From assembly GCF_030936135.1 (NCBI RefSeq), contig NC_082620.1:3224001-3288000 (forward strand): a stretch of DNA of 64,000 nucleotides, read 5' to 3'. The notes under the pieces were generated by a model, which searched no databases, was not told where the DNA came from, and saw nothing but the letters and a program-made list of their open reading frames with translations. A program made the translations under genes and the position numbers. This document shows positions 37,676-49,761 of this stretch, piece by piece; position 1 is the first letter of the stretch, and each line of letters begins with the position of its first letter. Source of the DNA: Gavia stellata. Taxonomy: Eukaryota; Chordata; Aves; Gaviiformes; Gaviidae.

Positions 37676-40600
37676 GTGAGCCCAATCAGAGAATGGATTC
37701 GGTGCAAACTCACTTTTTTTGTTTGCTTGTTTTGGGCTTTTGTTTTGTCGTTCTGGTTTTGGTTTGTTCCCTTGGGATGGTTCTGGCTGGCTAATTTTAC
37801 AGCTTGTAGTTTCAAATGCAGATACCACTGCTGGGGAGGGGATGGGGCAAGGACAAGTTCAGTGGTCATCAGATAAGCGAGACCACTCCTTTTCCATCAG
37901 TTAAACAGATTCAGCAGAGCTCTAAGTAACATCATAATCTTCCTAAAGACAAATTAGCTTGTCTGATCTGTCAGAGTGTATATGCTCCACAAAAGTTTCT
38001 CCCTTTTAGAAGTGTTGGTGAAGTTTCCCAGACCTGTTTGGCCATTCACCTTGTGTCATGGCAGGCTTGTTTCTTCTACTGTATTTTTTACTGCCCTTTG
38101 AGTGACATCATTTAAATGATGAGTCTCTGAGAGATGATTCATACCAAAAAAGATCTAATAATTGTTACCAGTTATTCAAATCAGTGTTACTGATTTCCCG
38201 CATCCTCCCACTGGTCCCTTGAGCTCCCCCACCCACTCGTTTTTCCTAATAATTCCCAGGCTTTCTGGCTGTAGGCTCGGTATGCCCTCTTCTGTGTTAC
38301 TGTGCTAAGGTGTAAGCATCTAGCTCTCCCCAGGGGAACATTTAGGGCTTGGCTGCAGCAGCTTGCGTAGACAGATGCGAGCTGGAATTGAACTAGCAAG
38401 GTAGATTGACTACTGGCAGCCTCGGTAACGCTTCGAACCACGTTCAGAGCACATCTACTTCGCTTTGCTGTGGCTATGTTGTTGGCAGTCTCTGAGGTAG
38501 CTAGTTCAAAGCTAGGTGAGTAATGTATCTGCAGGCTACAGTGTTGCGGTGCGCAGAACTGCAAACTGGATTCTCTAGAGGAGTTCTGCAAAGAATTACG
38601 CTAATTACACGCTCCGCACTAGCGAAGACTTGCACCAGTAGTGACCCCATTTGCTGCTGCTGTTCCAGTTTGTAGTTACAGTTGTTTCTTCTCTTCACTA
38701 ATAAAGATCTTTAACTCACGAGGCTTGTTTCTCCAGCACCATGAATTGAAATCTGTCTTGTGCAGTCATTCGTATTGTCAGTGTAAACAGTAAGCTGCTG
38801 TTGAGAGCAGCCGTATTTTCTTCAAGCAGCTCCTCCGTCTGGCCCCTTTTTCCCATCACGTTCTTCTCTTTTCATACCCCTGTGCATTCCTCCTTGATCT
38901 TGCCTGTTCGAGTCCCTTCCACATCTGTATTCTCATTTCTTTTACCTTCCTCGCTCATTGTCTCTCTTAGTAATGTCTTCTGTTGGCAGGAACACACTTG
39001 ATTATGCCCAGAGATAGATGGATCTAGAGTCCCAGAGATGGGAAAGGGTGAAGCTGGATCAGTTCTGGATGCCCACAATGAGGTTATTTGAAAACACATT
39101 GACATTAGGTCAGCTGAAGAAGTTCTCAAGTTTATTTTAGAGGTATTTTTGGCTGTGTTAGACTATCTCATGTAAGGCCTAAAAGAGGTGGAAAACCGTA
39201 GACATACAGTTGTATGCATCTACAGTTGTTCCAAGGAAAACAGCATTCACCCTCCCTATTTATTAGCCTGGGGGGCGGGGTGTTAGTCTGACTTTGAGGG
39301 GTGGGAGAGTTGTTAGCCTGTTGAAATTCGTGCTGTCAAGAATACTTGTACAGGAAGTGAAAAGCCACCTCTGTTGTGGAGCTCATTTGTTCACCCTTGC
39401 TGGGAGGAGTTGGGATGGCAACAACTGAAAATCAGAATGTTCTTCCCAGTATTTGAGGGGAGCTGTTCACTTCACAGACAGTGGCAAGGAGAGTGAAAAG
39501 GATATTAAGGAAACAGGGCACAGAGACAAGGTCTTAGTTAATAAGAGGACATAGAGGGCCTCTGTAGATGACTGATGAAAATTCAGTCAATTTCCTAATA
39601 CCCCAATTTTTTAAAGGAAAAGAACCCTCTTCTTCAGGGTTTTCCTATAGAGGAGATAAGAGGATATGTTATGATATTAAAGAAAGGGATCTAAAGCATA
39701 ATCCATGCCTCGCACAGGATTCCTGGATTTTCTAGCTCACTTATGGGTTATTTTGATGGTTCTAAGCCATGCAAATCAGTAAGATGATCACAAGGACTGT
39801 GGCTGGTTACCCATGTTTCTGCAGCCTGTGAACTTAGCCCCCAAATAAGCCGACAGCTCTTCTGGAGAGAGCCGCTTTACATAGCAACCTCCGCTTGTGT
39901 TGGATTGTATTCTCTGTTCTGTTCAGGGGTGAAAAGTCCTGTGTAGCATGTGTTGGCCTAGCAGAATGAGCTCACACGAAAAGAGCAATATAGCTGCCCC
40001 CTTTCTCCCTTCCTGGAAAAGCAAGTGAATTTATGGCTGTTCTTGTGTACGTAGTAAAGCTGGCACCACAACCCCTACTTTGTCAGCAGTAGGACAGTTG
40101 AGGGGAAGAAAAGCTTGGCGTAACCTCTGGTATGTTATTTATTATCACTTTGCAGCCCCCTGGAAAATGAACTTTAGAAAATTCTGAGCCGATGGTAACG
40201 GTGAACACTGGGAAAACCCGGGAATCAGCAAATCCATTGTGTTGTGCTGACAGAAAGATACTGTTACAACACACTTTAGCTGCCAACTTGCTGCAGTCAC
40301 TCAATCCATCATGGTGGGCTGTTGGATCACAAGCCAGTGAAACTCAGCCTGGCGTGTTATTTTAGTCTTACATGGACTGTGAGATAAACGGGGCATGAAC
40401 CGGCCCCCTGGCAGGGGGTCGACCCCTGGCGCCCTCATTAAAGTGCCAATCAAAAAGAGTAATGGAACAGGGAATGGAAAGCTGGCTTCCTCAGCCTGTT
40501 ACCGCTCTCAGTCTGAGCAACTTTCACAAGCCAAGGGAAACATTTCTCTTCTGAATAGGAGCCAGACCTCCAGAAATACCTCCTCTCTGCTTGTCTCTGT

Positions 40601-43466
40601 GAGAGCAAGTGCTGAGGCTCTTCCGGGTGTCTTGCTTGCGGTGGGAACCTGCTGCTTCCTACTACTTGCTCAGTGCAGGCAGTGGGAAGAAGTGTTGCTG
40701 AATGCAACCCAGAAAGGGTCTAGATGCCTGTTCTGTGGAATAGGCAGGCACTGTGCTGTGCGTGCGTTGATGATCAGTCGGTCAGTGGCATGGTTTCTGT
40801 CGCAAATTGCTCGTATTTCAGCATTTGTGCACGAAAGGTGCAGAGAACCCTGCTTTCTCCCCATAGCAGTCCAGGTACCAACACAGGTCTAGAAGGCTTG
40901 CTCATGTGTGCAAGGTGCGAACGCGGATTCTTGTGCTGTGTGTGGGTTATTTCAAACTCCCACAGGAACCCACAGCAAATAGATCCTGCAGTAATACTGT
41001 AATCGTTGGGTGAACGTACAGCTAAGGCTCAGGCACACATGCGGTGCTAAGCTGCCTGTCATTGATGGTTAGTATTTCAAATAGACATGTAACCTCTGCC
41101 TTGACAATGGGTGCTCGTCTTTCAAATTCTGAGTGCATCTGGCACTGCTGATGCTGTGGGAATTTCTGTATGTCCTGTGATGCGTTCTGGGTTTCTGGTG
41201 TGTAAATACATGCTCTCCTGTGTGTCAGCTTCCCTCTGGTGCGTGCTTGGAGGAGAGGGCAAAAAGGTAGCTACTGAAAAGAAAGGAAGGTGGGTGAAGG
41301 TCTGTGCGTTACGTGGATTTAGCATTTGAGATCAGGAAGCTCAAAGCTGGGGAGTTAGCTCTGAAACCTGCTTGTAAAGGTCAGCTCTTGGTGTGATCTC
41401 GGTGTGATTATGAACTTGGCAGCTGTTTATTTTTGCTCACAACGTTTTATCAGCAGATAGTTTCTCCAGGAGGATATTGATGTTGTTTAAAATACCTTTT
41501 TTTTTAATGGGTAGGATCAGCAGTCGGAATTAGTGTCAGTGAAGCAAAATGTACAAGCAGTAACTAGCTTCACGCTACAAGACCTGAGAGCGAGCACTGT
41601 GAGGGATAGATTCTCCTGCCACAGAACTAAGAAGGTGGTCGAATGTCAAGGTGACATACAATTGCATATTGAGGCTGGTACAGGTTAGAGAAGCCCTTAA
41701 AAAGCATTAGAGGAAACTACTACAGGTAGCAAGTAAATAGCATGATTGGGGATCAGCTTTATACTGAGCTAGGTCAGAAGGAATAATTTTATCCATTTAT
41801 ATGCAGTATTGTGTTCTCATATTCTACGTATACCTGTCTGAACTCGGGGAGTAAGGATGCTGTCTCTGCATAATCCTCTGAAGATTCGTAGTGCAATGGC
41901 TCTTATACCACAGATAAAGACGTACTCTGGCACGGAAAGTAGTGCTAGATATAATCTTCACATTTCTGGGATGTTTACCTCAAATACTGTTCCCTCCATA
42001 CTTTGAGATTAAAAGAAATCCTGAAAAATGTACAGGCACACGAAGGTTTATTCAAAGGGCCTTGAATGGCACATTGGCAGAGGGAAAACATCCCTGGTGG
42101 TGTTCTCCCTGGAGTTCGGGTTGCTGTGTCAGGGGCTTGACCTTACCAAAATAAGCCTGGGTAGGGGAGTCTGGGCCTGCGAATGGTGAATTGCTGTTTT
42201 GTTCCCTGCTCCCAAACTATATGCAGGCACATTTTTTTTGCTGCGTCGTTGTTCTGATAGCCGGTGGTTTGTACGGCTGGTTGTTGATTGTTTGCCAAGG
42301 GCCTTGGAGCAAGTCCTTAGCTATTGTGAGTCACCCTCCCGGGTCAAAGCAAATGTTTGCTGGTGCTGTGCGTAGAGGGCTGAGGGGCAGTCGGTATGAC
42401 AGATTGCTCTTTTACTTGTTAAAATTTCTCTATGGCTGCAGCATCCAGGGGACTGTTTTTACAGGCATTTTCAGCGTGCGGAAACAATTGTTCTGTAGCT
42501 CCCATACACAGTCCTTGTCCTTTGGGTGACCCGTCCATTTATCCAAAATGTAAATGCACATGAAAGCTGTTTACTGCTCTCCGGGCCTTTTAGTACTTCT
42601 GAGTCAGACCAGAGTAGGCCTCAGGTGCAAGGTTATTCTTATCCACCGAGAGAACGCTTTGTGCTGGGCACATTGCTTGGGCAACAGTGTGTCAGCTACA
42701 GAGAAGAAAAACCCAACCAAAAAAACCCTTGTGATTACTGGAGTCCGATTGCGTTGAGGCAACATAACTGTGCAGCAGGCCAGTAATAGAACTGATACAA
42801 TGCCGTAGGCATGCATCTCTTATGTAACTGCATTTCGCTCCAAGATTATTTCTATACTAGAATGTGCTGTAGTTCTACTGAGGAGAACAGAAAAAAAACA
42901 TTTTCTTTCCCCCCAGTGTTTGTCAGTGGTTAATGAGTAACCTTTTTTTGTCCTTCTTGGCAAGCCTCCTTTCGTGCCATTAACCCTGCGCTCGCTCACA
43001 TCCCTGTGACAGGTGCAGAGCCAGGCGCAGTGCGAGGACCCAGCTCCTGTACACATCTGGTGCTGGTTTTTTCCCCACGTTCTCCCCCTTCAGAAAATCT
43101 GCCGATAGAAAGCTGTGAAAAGCATACGGTTCGCTCAAACTGATCTGTGTCCTCTGTTAATGAAACATTTTCTCAGCTAGGTAACTTTATGGTGTAGCTG
43201 AGGCAGATGGCTTTGTGCTGGCCCGATTCCTTTTCTAAGGCTGTCAGAGCATTGGGCCAGCTACCAGTAGGCTGCAATAAATAGGCTGTCGTAAAGTTGA
43301 ACCAACGATCCGAGTGGGGAATTGGAAGTGATTTGGTCCTAGCCCTACATTTGATAAAACTCAGCATTGTAACATGGACTGATTAAGAGTTCACTATCAA
43401 GCCTGAATTTTACAGAAGTCTGGACTGGAATCCAAAGTTCTGGGCACAATTTGATTTTTTTTTCAG

Positions 43467-43552
43467 AAAAATAAGACAATATGTGTTCCTCCTTTGTAAC
43501 AACTGTGCTTTTAAGAATAGAGGAGTTTGGAGTATGGCCACCATGTTTCAAG
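43467..43552 (+). other. Candidate exon with Kozak start codon
   Basis: The segment lies between acceptor GATTTTTTTTTCAG and donor CAAG/GTAAGT. Its last part reads ATGGCCACCATGTTTCAAG, with ATGs at 43534 and 43543. The second ATG sits in a textbook GCCACCATG context. The frame ends in phase 1, which fits the exon at 44491-44604. Proposed as the first coding exon of an unrecognised small protein; no homology is known to me. Confidence 0.22.
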
Positions 43553-43758
43553 GTAAGTTTTTAAAAATAAGAAAAGTATGGGTATGGATGTATATATGTA
43601 TATTGTATGTGTATATTAAAAAAGTATATAAGCATACACACATAAACAGTGTTATTCTTTGTAAGAAACCAAGTTGTATAAGTGGATTTTGAGCAACTGT
43701 TGACTTAATTAAAATGCGTTTTGGTTTATATTTTTTTTTTTTTTTTATTTCTTTGCAG

Positions 43759-43943
43759 CAGCCTGTAACCTGATGAGAGTAAGCAAGGTTATTCCTAGGA
43801 GTCATCAGGTAGCGGTCTGTGCACTGTAGGAAACAGGTCAGTGCTAAGCTGTGTTATAGAGAAAAAAAAATAAAAGTATTTAAAGAATATATACAGTTGG
43901 CCTAGGATCCTAGAAAGTAAGTATTCTAGTGATGAGAAAACAG
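43759..43943 (+). other. Candidate alternative (probably noncoding) exon
   Basis: A T16 run at 43731-43746 leads into acceptor TTTCTTTGCAG. The interval ends at the strong donor AAACAG/GTAAGT. Joined after 43552 the frame reaches a stop near 43828, so the exon would be untranslated or terminate the frame. Supported by splice signals only. Confidence 0.15.
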
Positions 43944-44490
43944 GTAAGTGTGTGCTGAAAACCATCATGCAGGCTAGGAGACAGGCTAGCAAATAGATCA
44001 AAACCTCCTCGTCATAGGGAATGGTTATGATTATTTTTCTGTTTTCAGATGTGGGCTATTTAGCCACTTCATGCACTCCACAAAAATGTAAGCACTGCAC
44101 ATTTTTGGTAAACAGCATTCACAACTTAAGCTGTTCCGGTAGTGTCATCTAGCTGATTTATTGGAAGTCTGTTCAGGAGCAGAAGGAAGGGAAGGCTGTT
44201 GTTTACATTGTGCACACCGTTTACCTCATTTCAGGCGTACCGCATGTTGTATTTCCTGTTTGACTGCCTAAACTTTATTTATAAATGGCTAAGTTTTAAA
44301 TAGTTAACGGAATTGTTTATGATCCAGTAATGACTGTAACAAAAAGTCTGTTTCAGCCTCATGAGCGTAGTGAGATGCATAAGTACATGTAGAACCTCAC
44401 CCCTGGTTTGAGTAAACTGTGTAAAAGTTACCAAACTTTTTTCCTGTTTATTCTGTGGTTTCAGCAAGCCGTTAATTTCTCTTCTTCCAG

Positions 44491-44604
44491 AGGTAGCAAG
44501 TGGGCAGATGGCTTATCTACTCCTCCCACCTGTGCTGTGCTCGATCCTGCTACCAGCTGAGGACTCTCTCCAGGAATTACGTGGGGCTTCAAAATCAGGC
44601 ATCG
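44491..44604 (+). other. Candidate exon with hydrophobic segment
   Basis: The acceptor TTTCTCTTCTTCCAG precedes a 114-base interval ending at donor ATCG/GTGAGT. Joined in phase after 43552 it gives E-VASGQMAYLLLPPVLCSILL, then PAEDSLQELRGASKSGI. The run YLLLPPVLCSILLPA looks like a signal peptide core or short membrane segment. Another acceptor 26 bases upstream (TGGTTTCAG at 44464) is possible. I do not recognise the sequence. Confidence 0.22.
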
Positions 44605-46052
44605 GTGAGTGGTGTGGGGGTTGCCTCGTTTAGCAGCCGTGTTATGCATGTGTTCCCTGGACCTTTATAGTTTTGCATTACCAGCTTGTTTACCAGTAAT
44701 ACTGTTTCCTCAGCAAAAAAAAGGTCTCTTAGTGGCCTTGTCACATTCCTGTTAGCTATGAGCATCTCGGAGAGCTTAAAACAGTATGAGCCAAAATAAT
44801 AGTAATAATTCTCTACATTTTGATTGCTTTGTCAGCTATAGGCCGGCAAAATGGAAGTTTGCAGCCACAGCTGTGGTTTTTGGTCAGAACAGAAAGGACT
44901 TGTGTAGTTCTGCTTGTCCAGAATTGCTTCTGGAATAAAATGACATCACCGTCTGTGTTCTTCTGTGTATCTTGCACATTGAAAACTTGCTTACCTGATT
45001 CAGTCACAAGTCTGTCTCATTTTAGTGACAGCAGAACACATGGGTCTGGGTAAGTGATAGAAATACTAGGATGCATTTTTCCCACATAAAATTTCTATTA
45101 ATACCTAAAGTGCCATTTTTTTTGGGAAGTGAATTAACTCTGGCATTGTATAGCTTGGGTAGGTGATGTGTACTGTGAGGTGTTCCTATAGCACGAAAGC
45201 ATTTATCAGCCCTGCTGGTCATCCAGATGTGTAAGAAAGATGTTCTGGATTGTGTTTTACAAGATGTGCTTTTTCCTTGCAGTTTAAATAAACAGCTTAG
45301 CTTCTAGATTGCCTACTCTTAAATGACTTTCGGAAAATCAGACCATCATCTCAAATGCAGATTATCTGAGTGTCCGAGTCAGAGAAATGCAGTGTAAGTC
45401 TGGGTTTGACCTACGGTGACAACCAGCATTCCAGGGAGTTGTCCTGGTTTTACCTCAAACGTCAGAACTACAGGATATAAGAAAGGTCTTGAGGGCTGTT
45501 CCGCCACTCAAGAGGCATGTGGTCTAATGTAGAGAATTAGTCATTCTTGGCCTCCACAGCCATTTTCTGTTCCTGCACATAATTAATAGTTTTGCAAACA
45601 AGGGCACATGAAAAGTGTGGGTGGAATCCATTTATTGCACTCCTCCAGAATTATGCTGAGAGAACTCTTACGACAATAACCTTTATTTTACATTTCTTCA
45701 GTAGCAACTCCAGCAAGAAAACAAAGTGGGTCAGGGCAGGCAGAGAACAAGTTGTAGAGGTCTCAGCAAAATATAGGTAAAATCAAAGGTACTGGGCTGA
45801 AGCAAAGTGTTTCTACCTCAGCATATCACTGCATGGGTTTTAGGGTGTTTTTTTTAAATACTACCTGCATTGTTGCTGGGTTGCTTAATCTTTATTAGTG
45901 TGAAGGTGAACAGTTTTTTATCAAGACTTGAGCAGAGAGGCATGAAAAAGCATTGTCTTCCCTGAATTGTATCAGCTGTGTGCTAAAGCCAGTGGGCAGG
46001 GGGAGAGAGCTGTGTTACTGTTGCTCATCAGTGAATTTTTTTTCCTCCCCAG

Positions 46053-46174
46053 CTTCTGAAACTCTGCTTGCATTGCTGCAGCTGTCACACCTCCTCCAGT
46101 GGAACCAGGCTGAGGGGGGAGGCATGCTGTCTTCACAAGGCTCAGAATCTGAAGAACTTTGCAGAATTTGGTAA
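46053..46174 (+). other. Candidate terminal coding exon with stop
   Basis: The strong acceptor TTTTTTTTCCTCCCCAG is followed by a frame in phase with 44604: A-SETLLALLQLSHLLQWNQAE, then GGGMLSSQGSESEELCRIW and TAA at 46172-46174. A canonical AATAAA follows at 46414-46419, suiting a terminal exon. A weaker donor (TTTG/GTAAAT) at 46170 would instead continue the frame after CRI. The whole predicted product from the ATG at 43534 would be 84 residues. Confidence 0.22.
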
Positions 46175-46413
46175 ATGGAACTATTACGTTGCCTTGTCTG
46201 CTTACAGCTTGTGTTTGAGTTCTTAAGAATTTGAGTGAAAGCTGGAGGCTTGCACTTACTTACTCTCCCATGCTCTGTAAATTATTTCTGAGTATGGCTC
46301 CTGGAATCTGAAAGTTATATTTATTCACTGAGTAATAATGTTAGTAGTGCCAATAGTAATAGGAAGTCCATAGTAAGAGTTCTGAAATGATATAAAAATA
46401 GTTGGGTTACAGC

Positions 46414-46419
46414 AATAAA
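46414..46419 (+). terminator. Candidate poly(A) signal of the intergenic transcript
   Basis: AATAAA stands 240 bases after the TAA at 46172. It is only meaningful if the candidate transcript is real. Confidence 0.2.
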
Positions 46420-47688
46420 TAACATCATTTTTGCTTTTAAAAACCCAAAGTTCTGATGCGGTTTAGTTTGCAGTGCTAAATGAGGCAATGATGTGCTGCA
46501 TTCAGCACTGTCTGTACATCGCTCCTTGTAACTAGCACCCTGTGTGGACCCTTGGAGAAACCTTGGCCTTGAGTGAGCAACTTCAGCCACCGTACTCAAG
46601 AGGAGCACAGTAGCAGAGCAGTGTCGTGGCATACAGGAATAACCTAAGCCAGTTACGGTCCATGGTGCTCACATACAGCTAGGCTAGTGGGTACACTTTT
46701 CAGAGGTTTAAATAATGTTCTGTTTAATCATTGTTATCAACAAAGGAACAGGGTAAGCACAGTCCAAAAGAAACAAACACACAAATTAATTAGATCCATT
46801 ATCTACTGCGGCTCCCCGAGTTCAGGTAACTCAAAGGGTATACTATCAAACTGCTTTTCAGGTGTTTGCACATCAGCTCCTTATATAATTGTTACAAACT
46901 TTAGTAAGTATTCAAGCCATTCTCCTGTAAATTCTCAACACAGAGCTGTGAACTACTTTTTATTTTCCTTCCCCATCTACCTGCCATCTTTAGCAACTAG
47001 ATATTTGCAGCATTAAAAAGAATTTTACAGGGGAGAGAAGCAGGGAGTTGTGGTAGCAGAGTCCAGCAGGACTGACGTGTTAAAGCACGGTTGAGCCAAT
47101 GCACTTACTGAATTCCTTATTTTACTTAAAAATTATACAGAGACATATACAAAAGTGGTGCTTTCAATCAGTTTCATTTGCGTAATGGACCTTTATGGAT
47201 TTTGATTTCCAGAGACCATTGACTGATACCACGGTTTCTCCTCGGACAATAATCATCTGCCTTTCACTTTCCAGGAGTTGACAACTGGTTTAATTCAAAC
47301 CTTCAGTTTAAAAATATTCCTGTATGCCTTTATGAAAGACTATTAAAAAGTAAACTAAGTTGAAAGTAAAGCTATTGTGGGCTCCTTACTTTGAGTCAAA
47401 GGTTTACAAAGTAACGCTTTTAAGAAGGTAGGTTACTCAGCGGTTTTAGGGAGGTTGCGCATTCACGCTTGAACCTCGCCCAGCAAATGCTGCAGTGCGT
47501 GCAGACACGCAGACGTTCAGCACCGTCGCTTGAACTGTCTCCAGGGAGCAAACATGAAAATGAGGTTTCCTAATTGCTGTGAATAAAGGTACGTAAGTAC
47601 ACTCATTCCTCAGATCTTCAGCTTGGTTAAAGTTGATGAGACAAATCCTGATTTGATGTACAACATTTGAAAAGAAAGGCATGTTGTT

Positions 47689-48552
47689 TTTATTATTTCA
47701 AAAAGTTTAATTTTGAAGAGGTTGTCATGAAGACAAATGATGCGGTGATTTCCTCTCCCCCCACCCCTCCGCATTTCTAGTGCTAGCAGAATTCCACGCT
47801 CACCAGCCAACTCCATACACTTACTCAATCCAAGTGAAGGGAAAAACTGAAGTTAAAGATTTCAATTTCCAAGGCTACTCACTCGAACTATTTAAAAAAA
47901 CAACTTAAAAGCAGAGGCCTTCAGAGGCGCAGCCTTTGCTAGTTTTGAGTACTGTATTCAGAACAGAATCAGCTTCTTGTTTTCTAATATTTTGAAAATG
48001 TAAAAACCCAACAGACAACCCCAACAATGCACCCTAATGACAGTGTTAAAGCTCCGAACTACAGGATATCTGTGCTCCAACAGCTGCAATTACCTCCAGA
48101 TTTTTATTTTTTTTTTTTAAACTTTTATCTACATTCCAGCACTGAAAATCAGCTTTCTCAAGCAAAAAAGAGAGAGAGAACGGGTAGTTTCAGGTAGTGC
48201 AGTAGGACTCAAATAGCTCCTTTAATTTCTGTACACAGTAAACAGACTTCTATTTATACCAACACCCTGGTCTGTACTTTCTTATTTACATGAAACACTT
48301 TTACATATGTACATGTTAGCAAAATACAGGGCTTCTCCCAGAATCAAATGCATTAAGCTATATCTTTGTCATACAACTAATGCTTTTTAAAAAAAAAAAG
48401 CCCACCTCACTTATTTTCTTTTACACACAATGATTCCATTTAGCTAAATACTAGAATTGTATTTATTTCCTTCCCATGTCATACTTCCTGTAGTTACAGA
48501 ACACCGTCAGCCTCCAGACTGATACTTGCAGTTCACCCTGGCAGTAGAGTTT
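47689..48552 (-). other. VPS13D: VPS13D 3' UTR (extent uncertain)
   Basis: The region lies downstream of the VPS13D stop on the minus strand. AATAAA signals on that strand are at 48467-48462, 48108-48103 and 47694-47689. The mammalian 3' UTR is several kb long, so the transcript may extend further and could then overlap the tail of the candidate plus-strand unit near 46 kb. Confidence 0.45.
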
Positions 48553-48684
48553 TCAAGAGTCCAGCTCTAATTGTTCTTGATTTTCACTGAGTCTTAACAT
48601 AAGCTGTTGTTCGTAATAAAGGCTCTTTGCATAGTTTATTTCTTGACATAGCTTTACTGCAAGAACTTCAGACTTCACTTTCAC
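48553..48684 (-). CDS. VPS13D: VPS13D terminal coding exon
   Basis: The exon has 43 codons and TGA (48555-48553), entered in phase 0 after acceptor TTTTTGCAG. The sequence VKVKSEVLAVKLCQEINYAK continues to LRLSENQEQLELDS. It is predicted to form a helical tail after the PH-like domain. Confidence 0.96.
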   Translation of the reverse strand: MKVKSEVLAVKLCQEINYAKSLYYEQQLMLRLSENQEQLELDS

Positions 48685-49520
48685 CTGCAAAAAGAAATGT
48701 GATTTTTCTTAATGTGGTACTGCTATCACCTAAAGCAGAATACATTAATTTTTTATTACTTCACTAACGGAAGGGATTAGGTTTGAAGTCTCTGTAAGGA
48801 ACAGAAATGTTCCAGTGGAGATTCCTCCTCAGTGCTGAGGCTGAGGGTAAGGAAGAAGTGGGAGAGGCAGGTAACTAGAGAGAGGTATTTTAGGATGAGA
48901 GCAGAACCCTCTTGCAATATTTGAAGTTATTTCCTTTGCTTCCCCTCCTACCTTTTATCTGGCCCGCCTGTTTGGAATGTAAACTGACTTGGGTCAGGGG
49001 TGAGCTTGTAACCTTGTCTGTAAAACAGACCCCTGAGCAACTACTGCAATGAAGCAAAAAGACCTGGCAATGGTTTTAGAAGAGAAGAGTTCTGATTAAC
49101 TTTTACATGCATGATGCACACACTCTGTCTAATCTTAGATACTTTGCAGTAGAAAAACCCCTACGTATCGGAGGAGAAGGGAAGATTAGAGTAAATAGCA
49201 AAGTACTTCAGTTCCCTGTATGCATTGTAAAGTTAAAAGCCCTTCTCAGGTAAATACACGTTTCCTACTGTAACTTTCCTGCCTGCAGGAATATTTTACA
49301 TTTTGCTGTCAGCTTTTCTCGAGAGTTTAGGGAGCAAGTTCTGCTGTCACCTAAACCTTTTCAGCAGCAGCTATTTTCACTGCTGACAGAACAAAGTTTT
49401 CATTGTTCTGCAGCACAGGAAACCAAACACGAATGACTACACACACTTCCGGCACCGGTACATGCGTAACGGGGAAAAGAACCCCCCGCATGGATGAAAC
49501 AATAGGCGCGAGATCCTTAC
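48685..49520 (-). other. VPS13D: VPS13D last intron
   Basis: This is an 836-base intron with donor GTAAGG at its high-coordinate end. Human VPS13D hosts the H/ACA snoRNA SNORA59A near its 3' end. I could not identify an H box plus ACA box arrangement here with confidence. Confidence 0.9.
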
Positions 49521-49761
49521 CATTGGTTTTTGTTGTGATGGGCCTGGCATTGCTACACCACTGCTCGTGTTAACAGCTTTCTTTGTCAACTGTATATACA
49601 CGTTCCCATGGTCTTTTGAAACAAGGCAGTGGTAGAGATCATCATACTTGACTTCTAGGAAGATGGCCTCGCGGTCTGTGTAATCACCACTCTTCAGGAA
49701 ATAAACAGCTTTAGATGAAATGAGGACACAATAGCTGTCGATGTCCTCCACGGCTATGAAG
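49521..49761 (-). CDS. VPS13D: VPS13D penultimate coding exon (PH-like domain)
   Basis: One base completes Phe, then 80 codons follow, ending at PSQQKPM in phase 0. Acceptor CTTCTTTGCAG and donor GTAAGG are intact. It encodes the beta-strand-rich core FIAVEDIDSYCVLISSKAVY, then FLEVKYDDLYHCLV, typical of the VPS13 C-terminal PH domain. Confidence 0.97.

Larger units (their letters stand above)
32701..43466. other. Intergenic DNA between the CpG island and the candidate 43.5-46.2 kb transcript
   Basis: The stretch contains a T16 run at 33059-33074, a C14 run at 34165-34178, a TATA-like element at 34472 and the exon-like segment at 37576-37675. Frames such as 33873-34268 and 40395-40892 (plus) have no recognisable domains and I do not call them genes. 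Confidence 0.6.

Noticed and set aside
40395..40892. 165-codon plus-strand frame beginning MNRPPGRGSTPG
   Set aside because: No splice or domain support and no family resemblance. A frame this long is not surprising in a moderately GC-rich stretch of this size.
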